A DNA stretch of 64,000 bases from Salinibacterium sp. PAMC 21357. GTDB lineage: Bacteria; Actinomycetota; Actinomycetes; Actinomycetales; Microbacteriaceae. Of the stretch, positions 8,240 to 16,559 are shown piece by piece. Made by a program: the position numbers and the translations under genes. The DNA lies in contig NZ_AHWA01000006.1 in the NCBI RefSeq assembly GCF_000247645.1, forward strand, positions 186,001 through 250,000. Direction: 5' to 3'. The notes beneath the pieces are model-generated. The model did no database searches. It had not been told where the DNA came from and saw nothing but the letters and a program-made list of their open reading frames with translations. Each line of letters opens with the position of its first letter. Positions within the stretch are counted from its first letter, which is position 1.

Positions 8240-9621
8240 TGCGCGCAGCACGACCTCTACTTGCGACTGTTGTGGTCTCAACTCTGTTGCTATCGGGGGC
8301 ATTGCCCGCGTCAGCGCAGGAGGATGGGACGTGGTATTTCGATGCCTTCAGCGTTGGTGCGGCACACACGGCGGGATTTACTGGTCAAGGGGTGAAGATC
8401 GCGGTCATTGACGCGCAAATCAATCCCGATATTCCCACGCTGAAGAATGCGAATCTTGAGGTGCAGGATCCGCTGTGCAAGACCGCGGGTTTTGAAGCCG
8501 ACGTTCCAGTTGTGTCGACTGTGGTCGCGGGTGAGAACGAGGCGGTGCACGCTACGAACGTGGTCTCGTTCATCATTGGTACTGGCGACGGATATCCGGG
8601 CCAGACAGGAGTGCAGGGTGTAGCGCCCGATGCCACGGTCTTGTTCTACTCGGCGTGGGTAGATCGGGGCAGCGAAAAAGATAGTCCAGCGCCGTACTGC
8701 TACCGCGAGGATTCTTCTACCGGCTCCGGTGAGTTCGATCCGCTTCTCTCGGATAACACTTCCGATTCGATTGCGGAAGCGATGAACGCGGCCATGGACG
8801 AAGGCGTCGACATTATCTCTATCTCCGCGGGCCTTACCCCGCACGACGCCTTGGTCGCGACGGTCGCTCGTGCACTTCGGGAGGGTGTCGTCGTGGTCGC
8901 CGCGATGCCGAACTCGCAGGCGTTTACGATGAGTTACGATTTTCCGGCGCGAGGTAACGGTGTCGTCGCCGTGCAGGCGCTTGGTGCTGACGGAAAAATT
9001 CAGGAAAGCGTAGGATCTATCGGCCTAGCGCCGAATCTTGATCAGGACACGGTGGTGGCGGGTCCTGGGCTTGCGGTCCTTACTCAGGGTGGTCCTGACG
9101 GGTGGGAGTCGCAGGAGATCGGCTACGGTACTTCGTATGCGACCCCTGTGGTTGCGAGTTTTATGGCAGTGCTGAAGAGCAAATATCCGACGGCGACTGG
9201 TAACCAGTTGATCCAGTCGTTGCTGAGGAATACCGGCGGCTCAGAGCACGATGTTCAATACGACACCACGGAAACTTTTGGTTATGGCACGGCTTCGATA
9301 ACGGGCATGCTTGCCGTTGATCCGACGGGGTATCCGGATGAGAACCCCATAATCGACCTAAACGATATCGATCCGACCTATGACGAGATTTTCAATCCGG
9401 TCGAGCCCACTCCGGAGCCGGAGCCGTCAGAGGCCTCAGCCGATCAGCCGTCCGATTCCGACGTCACGGGTGTCCTGACGGGCCTAGCGATCGCGGGCCT
9501 GATCGGCCTTGTGGCGGTCGCCGGCATTGTGGTGCTGATCGTGGTGCTGGTGCGTCGCTCAGGAAAGAAGTCTGCCGCGATCGACCCCACCGCAACGCCC
9601 TCAAATTCGGAGAACTCATGA
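8236..9621 (+). CDS. Mycosin-like S8 membrane-anchored protease, type A2
   Basis: A 461-residue paralogue of the protease at 5542, with the same order of signal peptide, S8 domain, acidic Pro/Glu linker, C-terminal membrane helix and RRSGKK tail. The catalytic Asp lies in IAVIDAQIN, Ser in GTSYATP and the oxyanion Asn in VVAAMPN. The His motif reads HATN rather than the usual HGTN, a Gly-to-Ala change next to the catalytic His that may lower activity. Two cysteines are conserved with A1 (DPLCKT and PYCYRED). Starts at 8236 and 8239 (ATGATG) are both possible; the first overlaps the preceding stop. DNA identity to A1 is high, so the A-B pair was probably duplicated as a unit. Confidence 0.87.
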   Translation: MMRAARPLLATVVVSTLLLSGALPASAQEDGTWYFDAFSVGAAHTAGFTGQGVKIAVIDAQINPDIPTLKNANLEVQDPLCKTAGFEADVPVVSTVVAGENEAVHATNVVSFIIGTGDGYPGQTGVQGVAPDATVLFYSAWVDRGSEKDSPAPYCYREDSSTGSGEFDPLLSDNTSDSIAEAMNAAMDEGVDIISISAGLTPHDALVATVARALREGVVVVAAMPNSQAFTMSYDFPARGNGVVAVQALGADGKIQESVGSIGLAPNLDQDTVVAGPGLAVLTQGGPDGWESQEIGYGTSYATPVVASFMAVLKSKYPTATGNQLIQSLLRNTGGSEHDVQYDTTETFGYGTASITGMLAVDPTGYPDENPIIDLNDIDPTYDEIFNPVEPTPEPEPSEASADQPSDSDVTGVLTGLAIAGLIGLVAVAGIVVLIVVLVRRSGKKSAAIDPTATPSNSENS

Positions 9622-10946
9622 TGCGCGCAGTTCGACCTCTTCTTGCAACTGTTGTGGCCTCGACGCTTCTGCTGTCGTCGGCACTTCCCGCGTCAGCGCA
9701 GGAGGATGGTTTCTGGTATTTCGATCAGCTAGGGATTGGTGAGGCGCACGCGTCGGGGTTGACCGGGGAGGGCATCACGATTGCGGTGATGGATTCGCCT
9801 ATCAATACTGATATTCCGACGTTGCGGGATGCGAACGTGACGGTTATCGAGCCGTCTCTGTGCTTTGATGAGGCGGCGCAGGATTTCTATCCGGCGGTAT
9901 CGACCGACCGCAGCGGAGTTCTCGACGCGATTCACGGCACCAATGTTGTGTCGATGATTTCGGGAACGGGTGATGGCTACCCCGGCCAGACTGGCATTAA
10001 GGGGGTCGCCCCCGACGCTGAGGTGCTTTACTACGTCGTTAATGTCACCGATGTCACTAGTGACGGTGATTCGATTGCCTGCGGTGACCCTGATCTGGGT
10101 TTTTCCGCTCTCGAAATCCAACTTGGCAGGGCGATGGAAGCAGCGATGGACGCTGGAGCAGACATCATCTCGGTGTCATCTCTCGTCAGCCCCGGTGATG
10201 AGGTGCTGAATCACGCGATCGCTCGGGCGGTGCGCGAGGAAGTCGTCATTGTTGCCGGCACTCTCAACACGACGGACGTAATGTTCGGGGCGGTTATGCC
10301 GGCGGGAGGAAACGGAGTTCTGGCAGTGCAAGCTGGCGGGTCTACCGGTGAGCAGATCCCGGTGCAGAACATATATACGCAAATTATTGCGCCGGGTTTG
10401 GACGTGACCGTTCAGGGCGCTTACGGAGAGAGCTGGGAAGAGCAAGAGCTCACGAGCGGATCGTCAATGGCAACCCCGCTGGCCGCGGGAATTCTCGCGT
10501 TGGCGATGCAAAAGTATCCCGAGGCTTCCCCTAACCAGTTGCTGCAGTCGCTGATTCGAAACACCAGCGGCGGTAACCCCGACGCGGTTCGGGATGAGTA
10601 CACGTACGGCTACGGTTACATCTCTTTGCGGACCCTTCTTGCTGCTGATCCAACGCAGTACTCGACGGAGAACCCCTTCGTGAGTATGGCTGACGGGTCG
10701 TATCCCACGTTCGACGAGATCTACAACCCGGTCGAACCCACCACCGCCCCGGAAGACTCCGCCGATCAGCCGTCTGATCTCGACCTCACCGGCATCTTGA
10801 CGGGCCTAGCGATCGCAGGCCTGATTGGCCTTGTGGTGCTCGCCGGCATTGTGGTGCTGATCGTGGTGCTGGTGCGTCGCTCGCGACGAAACTCCGCTGT
10901 TGCAACTACGCCATCAGCGACGGAGTCAACTCCGAAGCAGCAGTAA
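9618..10946 (+). CDS. Mycosin-like S8 membrane-anchored protease, type B2
   Basis: A 442-residue intact type-B protease and the last gene of the tandem array. It shows a signal peptide ending near PASAQ, Asp59 in IAVMDSPIN, His106 in IHGTNVVS, Asn217 in IVAGTLN, Ser283 in GSSMATP, a short linker and one C-terminal membrane helix. Its tail (RRSRRNSAVATTPS) differs from the RRSGKKSAA tail of the other three array members. Cysteines in EPSLCFDE and SIACGDP match type A positions. Long stretches are identical at DNA level to the genes at 6915 and 20653. The role is presumably trimming or quality control of secreted type VII proteins, inferred from family membership and from a relative inside the ESX locus. 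Confidence 0.87.
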   Translation: MMRAVRPLLATVVASTLLLSSALPASAQEDGFWYFDQLGIGEAHASGLTGEGITIAVMDSPINTDIPTLRDANVTVIEPSLCFDEAAQDFYPAVSTDRSGVLDAIHGTNVVSMISGTGDGYPGQTGIKGVAPDAEVLYYVVNVTDVTSDGDSIACGDPDLGFSALEIQLGRAMEAAMDAGADIISVSSLVSPGDEVLNHAIARAVREEVVIVAGTLNTTDVMFGAVMPAGGNGVLAVQAGGSTGEQIPVQNIYTQIIAPGLDVTVQGAYGESWEEQELTSGSSMATPLAAGILALAMQKYPEASPNQLLQSLIRNTSGGNPDAVRDEYTYGYGYISLRTLLAADPTQYSTENPFVSMADGSYPTFDEIYNPVEPTTAPEDSADQPSDLDLTGILTGLAIAGLIGLVVLAGIVVLIVVLVRRSRRNSAVATTPSATESTPKQQ

Positions 10947-10968
10947 CACGCGAGGGTCGGCGCGCAGT

Positions 10969-10984
10969 GGCGGCGTCAGCCGCC
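10969..10984. terminator. GC hairpin between convergent genes
   Basis: GGCGGC-GTCA-GCCGCC forms a perfect 6-bp stem in the 41-bp gap between the protease array and the convergent sensor kinase gene. There is no T tract on either side, so it is only a weak candidate for a two-way terminator. Confidence 0.3.
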
Positions 10985-10987
10985 GAG

Positions 10988-12130
10988 TCAGCTCACCGTC
11001 GTGGGCAGCGCGACGTTGAGCCTGAACCCTTCGGGGCTCTGCTCGGCGTTCACGCCGCCGCCGTGCGCTTCGACAATGCCGCGCACGATCGCAAGTCCGA
11101 GGCCTGCGCCTGCTGAGCCGCTTGACTCTTTTTCTGGGGTGCGAGCTTCGGTCGCGCGCCAGCCGATCTCAAACATGTGACTGAGGTCTTCACTAGCCAC
11201 GCCACTGCCCTGATCGAGTACCGACAGTACAAGGCTGGTGTCGTCGCGCTGGTCGGCGCTCACCAGAATCTGCGAGTCCGCGGGCGCGTACCGGATGCTG
11301 TTGGTGAGCAGATTCACGACCACGCGCGTGAGCTCGTGGGGGTCGGCCCACAGCATCCGCCCCTCCACGCCGGCATGGGTGATCTCGATGCCACGGGCCG
11401 CCGCCAGCTGCCTGACGTCAGAAACTGCATCCGACACAATATCGAGCAGTTCGATATTCTCGGGGCGAAGTTTGAGGGTTCCGCTCTGGATGAGTGAGAG
11501 CTCGAAAAGGTCATCCACGAGTCGGTTCATGGTGCCGACTTGGGTGCGGATCTGGCGTAGGTAGTCACTGGGGTCATCGACAACCCCTGCGTCGAGGGCT
11601 TCGGCGAGGGCGCTGATGCCGGTTAGGGGAGTGCGCAGGTCGTGCGAGATCCACGCGAAGAACTGGCGGCGCGAGGCATCGAGCCGAGCGATCTCGTCGC
11701 GGGCGGCAGCAAGGCGTTCGGATGCCTCCGAGAGCTGGGTAGAGACCTCAGCGACCTCTTTCCACGTGCCCGCCGCGGGCTCAACTACGTGGCCGGCACC
11801 CACTCGTTCCACGGATTCGCGCAGAGCAGCGAACGCTCGCCGCACGGCTCGTCCGCTCACGAGCGCGGCGCCGAGACTCATGAGTGCCGAGATGCCGACG
11901 ACTCCGAGCACGATCTGTAGGTCGTGGCTCGTGAAGTGCATTTGAGCGGTGATGACAACAGTGGAGAGCGCGATCGAGAGAATCGCCGCGATCACGACCA
12001 CGGTGAACTGGAACGCGATCGTTCGCCGGCGATTGAGGCGCAGCACGAGCATCGCGACGAGCATGACCGCGGCGGTGCAGACCGCGGCGGTGGCGAGAAT
12101 GAGGAGCCATTCGCTCAGGCTGAGAATCAT
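10988..12130 (-). CDS. Two-component sensor histidine kinase
   Basis: A 380-residue membrane kinase. Two N-terminal membrane helices (about residues 5-32 and 42-65) and a third hydrophobic stretch are followed by a HAMP-like linker and a HisKA domain with WISHDLRTPLTGI, where His is the phosphorylated residue. The ATPase domain has VVVNLLTNSIRYA (N box), VLDQGSGV (G1) and GAGLGLAIV (G2). It has little extracytoplasmic sequence, so it may sense the membrane or a small ligand. The start MILSLSEW at 12130 overlaps the response-regulator stop by 4 bases, so the pair is one operon. The signal is unknown; the divergent DM13/DoxX operon is a plausible target. Confidence 0.92.
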   Translation of the reverse strand: MILSLSEWLLILATAAVCTAAVMLVAMLVLRLNRRRTIAFQFTVVVIAAILSIALSTVVITAQMHFTSHDLQIVLGVVGISALMSLGAALVSGRAVRRAFAALRESVERVGAGHVVEPAAGTWKEVAEVSTQLSEASERLAAARDEIARLDASRRQFFAWISHDLRTPLTGISALAEALDAGVVDDPSDYLRQIRTQVGTMNRLVDDLFELSLIQSGTLKLRPENIELLDIVSDAVSDVRQLAAARGIEITHAGVEGRMLWADPHELTRVVVNLLTNSIRYAPADSQILVSADQRDDTSLVLSVLDQGSGVASEDLSHMFEIGWRATEARTPEKESSGSAGAGLGLAIVRGIVEAHGGGVNAEQSPEGFRLNVALPTTVS

Positions 12131-12825
12131 GCGGCATCCTTCACAGTGAAGCGGTAGCCCTTGCCCCACTCAGTGAGCAGGTAGCGCGGGTAGCGCGGTT
12201 CGGGTTCAATCTTTTCGCGCAGGCGGCGCACATGCACCGTGACGGTGGACGCTTCGCCGAAGCTCCAGCCCCACACCTCGCGCAGGATATCGTCGCGGCT
12301 GAGCACCCGGTCGGGGTTCTGCAGCAGAAACAGAAACAGCTCGTACTCGCGGGTCGTCAGCGTCATTTCGTTGCCCTCGAGCAAGATGGTGCGATGCGCC
12401 GGGTCAACGCGAAATTGGCCGAGCGTGAACGGTTCGGATGACACGTGCGAGCTGCGCGTGCGGCGCACCATGGCGTCCACGCGCAGTTGCAATTCCCGCA
12501 ACGAGAACGGTTTCGCGATGTAATCGTCAGCACCGTGTTCGAGACCATCGATGCGTTCTTCTACGGCATCCAGAGCGGTCAGCATGATGATGGGCAGTTG
12601 GGCGGATGCCGCGCGCGCCTGGCGGCACAGCTCGTCGCCGCCGACACCGGGCAGCATCCGGTCGAGGATGAGCACGTCGGGAAGGGGGCCGCGCAGAGCA
12701 TCGCGCGCCTCGATTCCGTCGCTAATGCCCGTAACGGAATATCCTCGCGCACGCAGGTATTCGCTGACAACCGAGAGCACTGTCGCATCGTCTTCCACGA
12801 TCGTGACACTCGGCTGATTTTCCAT
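12127..12825 (-). CDS. OmpR/PhoB-family response regulator
   Basis: A 232-residue regulator. The N-terminal receiver domain has the acidic pair in VTIVEDD, the phospho-acceptor Asp in LILDRMLPG, and the conserved Lys in YIAKPFSLREL. The C-terminal winged-helix DNA-binding domain is of OmpR type (TLTTREYELFLFLLQNP, then STVTVHVRRLREKIE and KGYRF). It is transcribed first, with the kinase gene overlapping its end. It is divergent from the DM13 lipoprotein gene, with 161 bp between, and that gap contains an inverted repeat at 12862-12886 that could be its binding site. Confidence 0.94.
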   Translation of the reverse strand: MENQPSVTIVEDDATVLSVVSEYLRARGYSVTGISDGIEARDALRGPLPDVLILDRMLPGVGGDELCRQARAASAQLPIIMLTALDAVEERIDGLEHGADDYIAKPFSLRELQLRVDAMVRRTRSSHVSSEPFTLGQFRVDPAHRTILLEGNEMTLTTREYELFLFLLQNPDRVLSRDDILREVWGWSFGEASTVTVHVRRLREKIEPEPRYPRYLLTEWGKGYRFTVKDAA

Positions 12826-12861
12826 AGCCCCAGCCTAGGGCGGCCGCCCTAGTGAATACCG

Positions 12862-12886
12862 GTTTCAATTCTTACGCTCTTGAAAC
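12862..12886. promoter_or_regulatory. Inverted repeat between the response regulator and the DM13 operon
   Basis: GTTTCAA and TTGAAAC are perfect inverted arms separated by 11 bp in the 161-bp divergent gap. Position and symmetry fit an operator serving one or both operons, possibly bound by the adjacent response regulator, although OmpR-type proteins more often bind direct repeats. No convincing -10/-35 pair was found here. Confidence 0.35.
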
Positions 12887-12986
12887 ATCCGTCACTTTCG
12901 ACGATCGCCCGGCTTAGGTTCGTAACCGTCACCGCGTCATTGACTCGCTGACTTCCTCCACACACTACGAACTTAGGAACTCCCTC

Positions 12987-13448
12987 ATGAGAAAAACAGC
13001 AATCACCGGCGCCGCCATCCTCGCTCTCTCGCTCATGCTCAGCGCCTGCAGCGGTGCAGCAACTGACACCACCAGCAGTGAATCCACTGCCCCGGAGTCG
13101 TCGGCATCGGAGACTGAGACCGGCACCGACACGGAAATGATGCACGAAGAGCACACCGGAACCTTCGAGGGCGCCGGCGAGCACTCCGTCGCAGGAACCG
13201 TCACTGTCAGTGGCACCGAGATCGTGCTCGAGGGCTACTCCTCTGACGAAGGCCCCGACCTCAACATCTACCTCACCAACGGCAATGACGAGGATGCCGT
13301 AGCGGGTGGCATGCAGATCGACGCCGTCGCCTACGACGAAGCCAGCCAGACCTTCACCTTCGACGCCATGGATGTTTCCGGTTACGACACCGTCGTCATC
13401 TACTGCGACAAGGTCAAGGCAATCTTCGGATCAGCACTCCTCTCATGA
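12987..13448 (+). CDS. DM13-domain lipoprotein
   Basis: A 153-residue secreted lipoprotein. The N-terminus MRKTAITGAAILALSLMLSAC is a lipoprotein signal with the LSAC lipobox, so the mature protein would be anchored to the outer face of the membrane by Cys21. A Thr/Ser/Glu-rich linker follows, then a DM13 domain (about residues 50-150: GTFEGAGEHSVAGTVTV, DLNIYLTNG and a closing YCDKVKAIFGSA with the conserved Cys). DM13 domains have been proposed to bind a redox cofactor or take part in extracellular electron transfer. Its stop overlaps the ATG of the DoxX-like gene, so the two are co-expressed. Confidence 0.85.
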   Translation: MRKTAITGAAILALSLMLSACSGAATDTTSSESTAPESSASETETGTDTEMMHEEHTGTFEGAGEHSVAGTVTVSGTEIVLEGYSSDEGPDLNIYLTNGNDEDAVAGGMQIDAVAYDEASQTFTFDAMDVSGYDTVVIYCDKVKAIFGSALLS

Positions 13449-13948
13449 TGAACCGTGCGCTTTCCCTCGTCGCTTCCGTCATCACGGGAGCGGCGAGGGT
13501 CGGCCTCGGCATCCTGTGGTTGAACGAAGGTCTCTTCAAGATCACGGCAGGATTCGACGGTGCCGACATCGGCCTGGTCGTCGACAGCACAGCATCCAAT
13601 AATCGGGTCGCTGACGGCTTCGAGGCCTTCACCGCCACCTTCCTCGGTGGTGCCCCCGGCTTCTTCGGCTGGGCCATTCCCGCTCTTGAGGTCGGCCTCG
13701 GCATCGCCCTCATCCTGGGCGTACTGACCTTTCCGGCCGCACTCATGAGTGCCGTAACGCTCCTGTCGTATTGGTCCGCCGATCAGCTGATCGAGGAATA
13801 CCCGATCATGCTGGCACTCTCCGTTGTCACGGTGGCTTTCATCGTCAGCGCATCACGGATCTCGGTCACCACGATCGTCGAGAAACTCGTCAAGCGAAAG
13901 AAGCCCGAAACCCGCTGGTTCTCAGCTCCCGTGCGGCGCTGGCTCTAG
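13445..13948 (+). CDS. DoxX-like membrane protein
   Basis: A 167-residue protein with four predicted membrane helices. The first contains ARVGLGILWLNEGLFKI, the DoxX-type helix with a conserved Trp-Leu-x-Glu-Gly followed by Lys; the second spans PALEVGLGIALILGVLTFP. Members of the DoxX/DoxD group occur with redox proteins and thiosulfate or disulfide chemistry, but this one's reaction is unknown. It overlaps the DM13 lipoprotein gene by 4 bases, so the two products probably act together at the membrane. Confidence 0.75.
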   Translation: MMNRALSLVASVITGAARVGLGILWLNEGLFKITAGFDGADIGLVVDSTASNNRVADGFEAFTATFLGGAPGFFGWAIPALEVGLGIALILGVLTFPAALMSAVTLLSYWSADQLIEEYPIMLALSVVTVAFIVSASRISVTTIVEKLVKRKKPETRWFSAPVRRWL

Positions 13949-13967
13949 CGCTCGACCTTCGTAGTTA

Positions 13968-14015
13968 CCTGCAGCCTCACCAATGGCCTGCAGCTCGCAG
14001 TTCGGGGGCTGCAGG
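13968..14015. repeat. Three CTGCAG-centred 8-mers forming alternative hairpins
   Basis: CCTGCAGC occurs at 13968-13975 and 13987-13994, and its reverse complement GCTGCAGG at 14008-14015, just after the DoxX-like gene. Either left copy can pair with the right one. No T tract follows, so it is at best a weak terminator. The rest of the gap to 14174 shows nothing clear. Confidence 0.35.
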
Positions 14016-14174
14016 CCGGGGTTTGCCCGCCTCGTTCGGATTCGTAATAACATAGAAAAGCTCAGTACGTTCCGGGGGTTGTGATCTCAGCCTCGCATCA
14101 TTTCTGTTCCGCATTAGCCCGACTACGAGCATCCTGACAGGATCGTGAGTACTCAACACCGAGGAGCAGGTTCG

Positions 14175-15236
14175 ATGGCCGAATATGAGCCGCAAGAGTT
14201 CGCTGCGATGATCGCGACGCTCGTGACGGTGGGCCTCCTTGGTGGCCTCGTCGTTCATGTCTGGTACGCGCTCGCGCTGGCGAAGCTGCTGCCCAAGGTC
14301 GGCGGCGAGTCCTGGAAAGCGTGGGTTCCCGTCGTCAACACGATGGAGATTCTTGACCGAGGCCGCGTGCCTAGCTGGTCGATTGTGTACCTGTTCATTC
14401 CCCTCGTGCAGTTGTATGGCATCTACCTCGTGATTCTCGCTCAACACCGCATCACTGTGCAGCTCGGCCGCGGGGCGGGCCTGACGGTTGTTGCAGCGCT
14501 GTTTCCCCCGGTCTGGGCGAGTGTGCTCGCGTGGGGCTCCAGGGCTGCCCCCGCCACCGCTGCCCACAGCAACGGCCAGCGGGCAGATCGCAATGCCGTT
14601 CTGGATGCCCCGGCCATCCAGTCTGCGCAGCCAGTGTCGTCGCCCCATTCTGACCTGTCGGGCTATGCCATGCCGGCCGCACCCCCGGTCATCCCTCCCG
14701 TTCCAGCAGTCGCCGAAGCGTCGGTCATTGCTCCCGCCCCGCCGGTCACCCAAGCTCCGGTCATTGCTCCCGCCCCGCCGGTCACCCAAACCCCAGTCGC
14801 TGTCGCTCCTCCGGTGATCAATCAGCCTCCGGTCATCGAACAACGTGCTGCCGTTGAGCTTCCTGTCGTTGAACCTCCCGCAGCTGTCCCGCCCCCGGTT
14901 ATGCAATGGTGGCTCACCGCAGATGGTGGTTTTTCGGTGGTGATCACGTCGACGACGGTGATCTTGGGGCGCAATCCAACGTCGGATCGTCCGGAGGTTC
15001 AAGCAATCGCGGTGCCGGACAGCACTCGAACGCTGTCTAAAGTGCACGCTCAGTTGGTCTTTTCCGACGGTGGTTGGCACATCACCGATCTGAATTCCAC
15101 TAACGGTGTGCTCGTTGTCGCTGTCGACGCTACGGAGCAGGCGCTGAGCACTGGCGGTTCTGCCCGCCTCGTCGAGTCTTTCGCGCTCGGCAAGGTTGGC
15201 GTTCGAGTGAGCTATACGGATGACCCGCAGCGCTAA
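14175..15236 (+). CDS. Membrane protein with C-terminal FHA domain
   Basis: A 353-residue protein. Three N-terminal membrane helices form a DUF5684-like domain (KAWVPVVNTMEILD between helices 1 and 2, as in putative signal-peptidase-like membrane proteins). A long Pro/Ala/Val linker contains a near-perfect 13-residue duplication (VIAPAPPVTQAPV, VIAPAPPVTQTPV). The C-terminus is an FHA phosphothreonine-binding domain, with GRNPTSDRP, SKVHAQL and DLNSTNGVLV. I start at ATG 14175, which has GAGGAG upstream; a GTG at 14145 is less likely. It is convergent with mycP and adjacent to the type VII locus, which contains a second membrane/FHA protein, so it may be an accessory of that system. Confidence 0.8.
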   Translation: MAEYEPQEFAAMIATLVTVGLLGGLVVHVWYALALAKLLPKVGGESWKAWVPVVNTMEILDRGRVPSWSIVYLFIPLVQLYGIYLVILAQHRITVQLGRGAGLTVVAALFPPVWASVLAWGSRAAPATAAHSNGQRADRNAVLDAPAIQSAQPVSSPHSDLSGYAMPAAPPVIPPVPAVAEASVIAPAPPVTQAPVIAPAPPVTQTPVAVAPPVINQPPVIEQRAAVELPVVEPPAAVPPPVMQWWLTADGGFSVVITSTTVILGRNPTSDRPEVQAIAVPDSTRTLSKVHAQLVFSDGGWHITDLNSTNGVLVVAVDATEQALSTGGSARLVESFALGKVGVRVSYTDDPQR

Positions 15237-15254
15237 CCTAGATTGCTAGCGTGG

Positions 15255-16559
15255 TCACGGCTTCTTGCGATTGAGGAGCCCGCCGCTAGCGGGCGGTGGC
15301 AGTTCGCTTGTCGGCCGCCGCCGATTGCGGAACACAATGATGACGGCGAGCGTGCCCAAGATTGTGAGTCCAGCAACGCCGGCGACCACCATGAGCTGTT
15401 GAGCTCCGAGCGAATCGGATGCCGCATTAGCGGGGGCGAGTGTCACCGGCTCGGCCTGCATGGCTCCGGTGCTGTCGCTGAAGAAGGCGCTGGCGGGGCC
15501 GCGGGTTGACGCATCCGGATACAGCGTCACGGCGTCGAGCGGCTGGATGATTCCCCAGCCCACGAGGTCGTCGCGGGCGTCGGGGTTCTCCCGAAGGGCG
15601 GTAGCAAGAAGGCGGTACTCCCATTGGGCCGGTGTTTCGCTGGGGTAGACCTGAGCGACGGCCGCGGCCGCAGCGCTCACGTACGCGGTCGCGAAACTTG
15701 ATGATGGCACCTCGCCGGCGTAGAGGCAGTCGCCGGCGCCCGTGGATGAGGTGAGAATCTGTGAGCCGGGAGCAGCAACGTCGATATGGGCTCCATGGAT
15801 GGAGTCTTCGGTGGCGAGCCCCCGACTATCAACGGCGGTTACCGCCAGAGCGCCCGCGTGGGCTGCGGGGTAGCGGGCTCCGTCGCTTTTCACTTCTGCG
15901 GTGGCGCGATTGCCCGCGCTCGCGACGATGAGGCTGCCGTTGGCAACGGCGTAGTCGACTGCTGCTCCCAGAGCGGGGGAGTCTGACGAGTTGCTGAGCG
16001 AAACGTTGATGATGCGTGCGCCGTTGTCTACTGCGTAGCGGATGCCGGCAGCGAGTCGCTCGCTGGTCGGCCCGAATCCTGCTTTGACGGATTCGTCGTC
16101 GGTTCCGCGATACACCCGCACTGACAAGATTTGTGCGGCGGGGGCAAGGCCGATCACTCCGGATTCCGGAATCTGGCGTGCGGCGATTTGGCCCGCAATT
16201 GCTGTTCCGTGGCCGTCGAGATCGCTGAGCCCTTGGCTGTTTTCGCCATCACCGACGAGGTTGATTCCGCCGATCACGGCGTCTCTCAGGTGGGCGTTGT
16301 TCGCGTCGACACCAGAGTCGATGACGGCGACAATGATTCCTGCACCGGTGGCACGGTTCCCGAGCGCCTCAGATTGGAGCATGGCGAGCGCTTCGGGAGC
16401 ATCAGCGCTGTAGGCCACGTTTCCCGGTGCGCATTCGCCCGCTGGTGGAGTTGCTGCGTGCGCTGTCGGCCCGGTGGCGGCAATCCCCAGACTGGCGAGG
16501 ATGACCGCCAGCGATGCGTGCACAACGCGGCGGGTGGTGAGCTGCCAGCGATAATTCAC
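15255..16559 (-). CDS. mycP: Type VII secretion mycosin protease
   Basis: A 434-residue subtilisin-family protease and the canonical mycosin of this locus. A signal peptide (about residues 10-36) precedes the S8 domain with Asp81 (IVAVIDSGVD), His117 (DLDGHGTAIAG), Asn217 (IVASAGN) and Ser288 (SSSFATAYVS); a C-terminal membrane helix (MVVAGVAGLTILGTLAVIIVF) and a basic tail follow. Mycosins are a structural part of ESX secretion complexes. The GTG start at 16559 shares one base with the TAG stop of the restored eccB frame (TAGTG), so the two genes are coupled. It is clearly different from the A/B mycosins elsewhere in the window, with the standard DSG motif rather than DGQ or DSP. Confidence 0.9.
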   Translation of the reverse strand: MNYRWQLTTRRVVHASLAVILASLGIAATGPTAHAATPPAGECAPGNVAYSADAPEALAMLQSEALGNRATGAGIIVAVIDSGVDANNAHLRDAVIGGINLVGDGENSQGLSDLDGHGTAIAGQIAARQIPESGVIGLAPAAQILSVRVYRGTDDESVKAGFGPTSERLAAGIRYAVDNGARIINVSLSNSSDSPALGAAVDYAVANGSLIVASAGNRATAEVKSDGARYPAAHAGALAVTAVDSRGLATEDSIHGAHIDVAAPGSQILTSSTGAGDCLYAGEVPSSSFATAYVSAAAAAVAQVYPSETPAQWEYRLLATALRENPDARDDLVGWGIIQPLDAVTLYPDASTRGPASAFFSDSTGAMQAEPVTLAPANAASDSLGAQQLMVVAGVAGLTILGTLAVIIVFRNRRRPTSELPPPASGGLLNRKKP

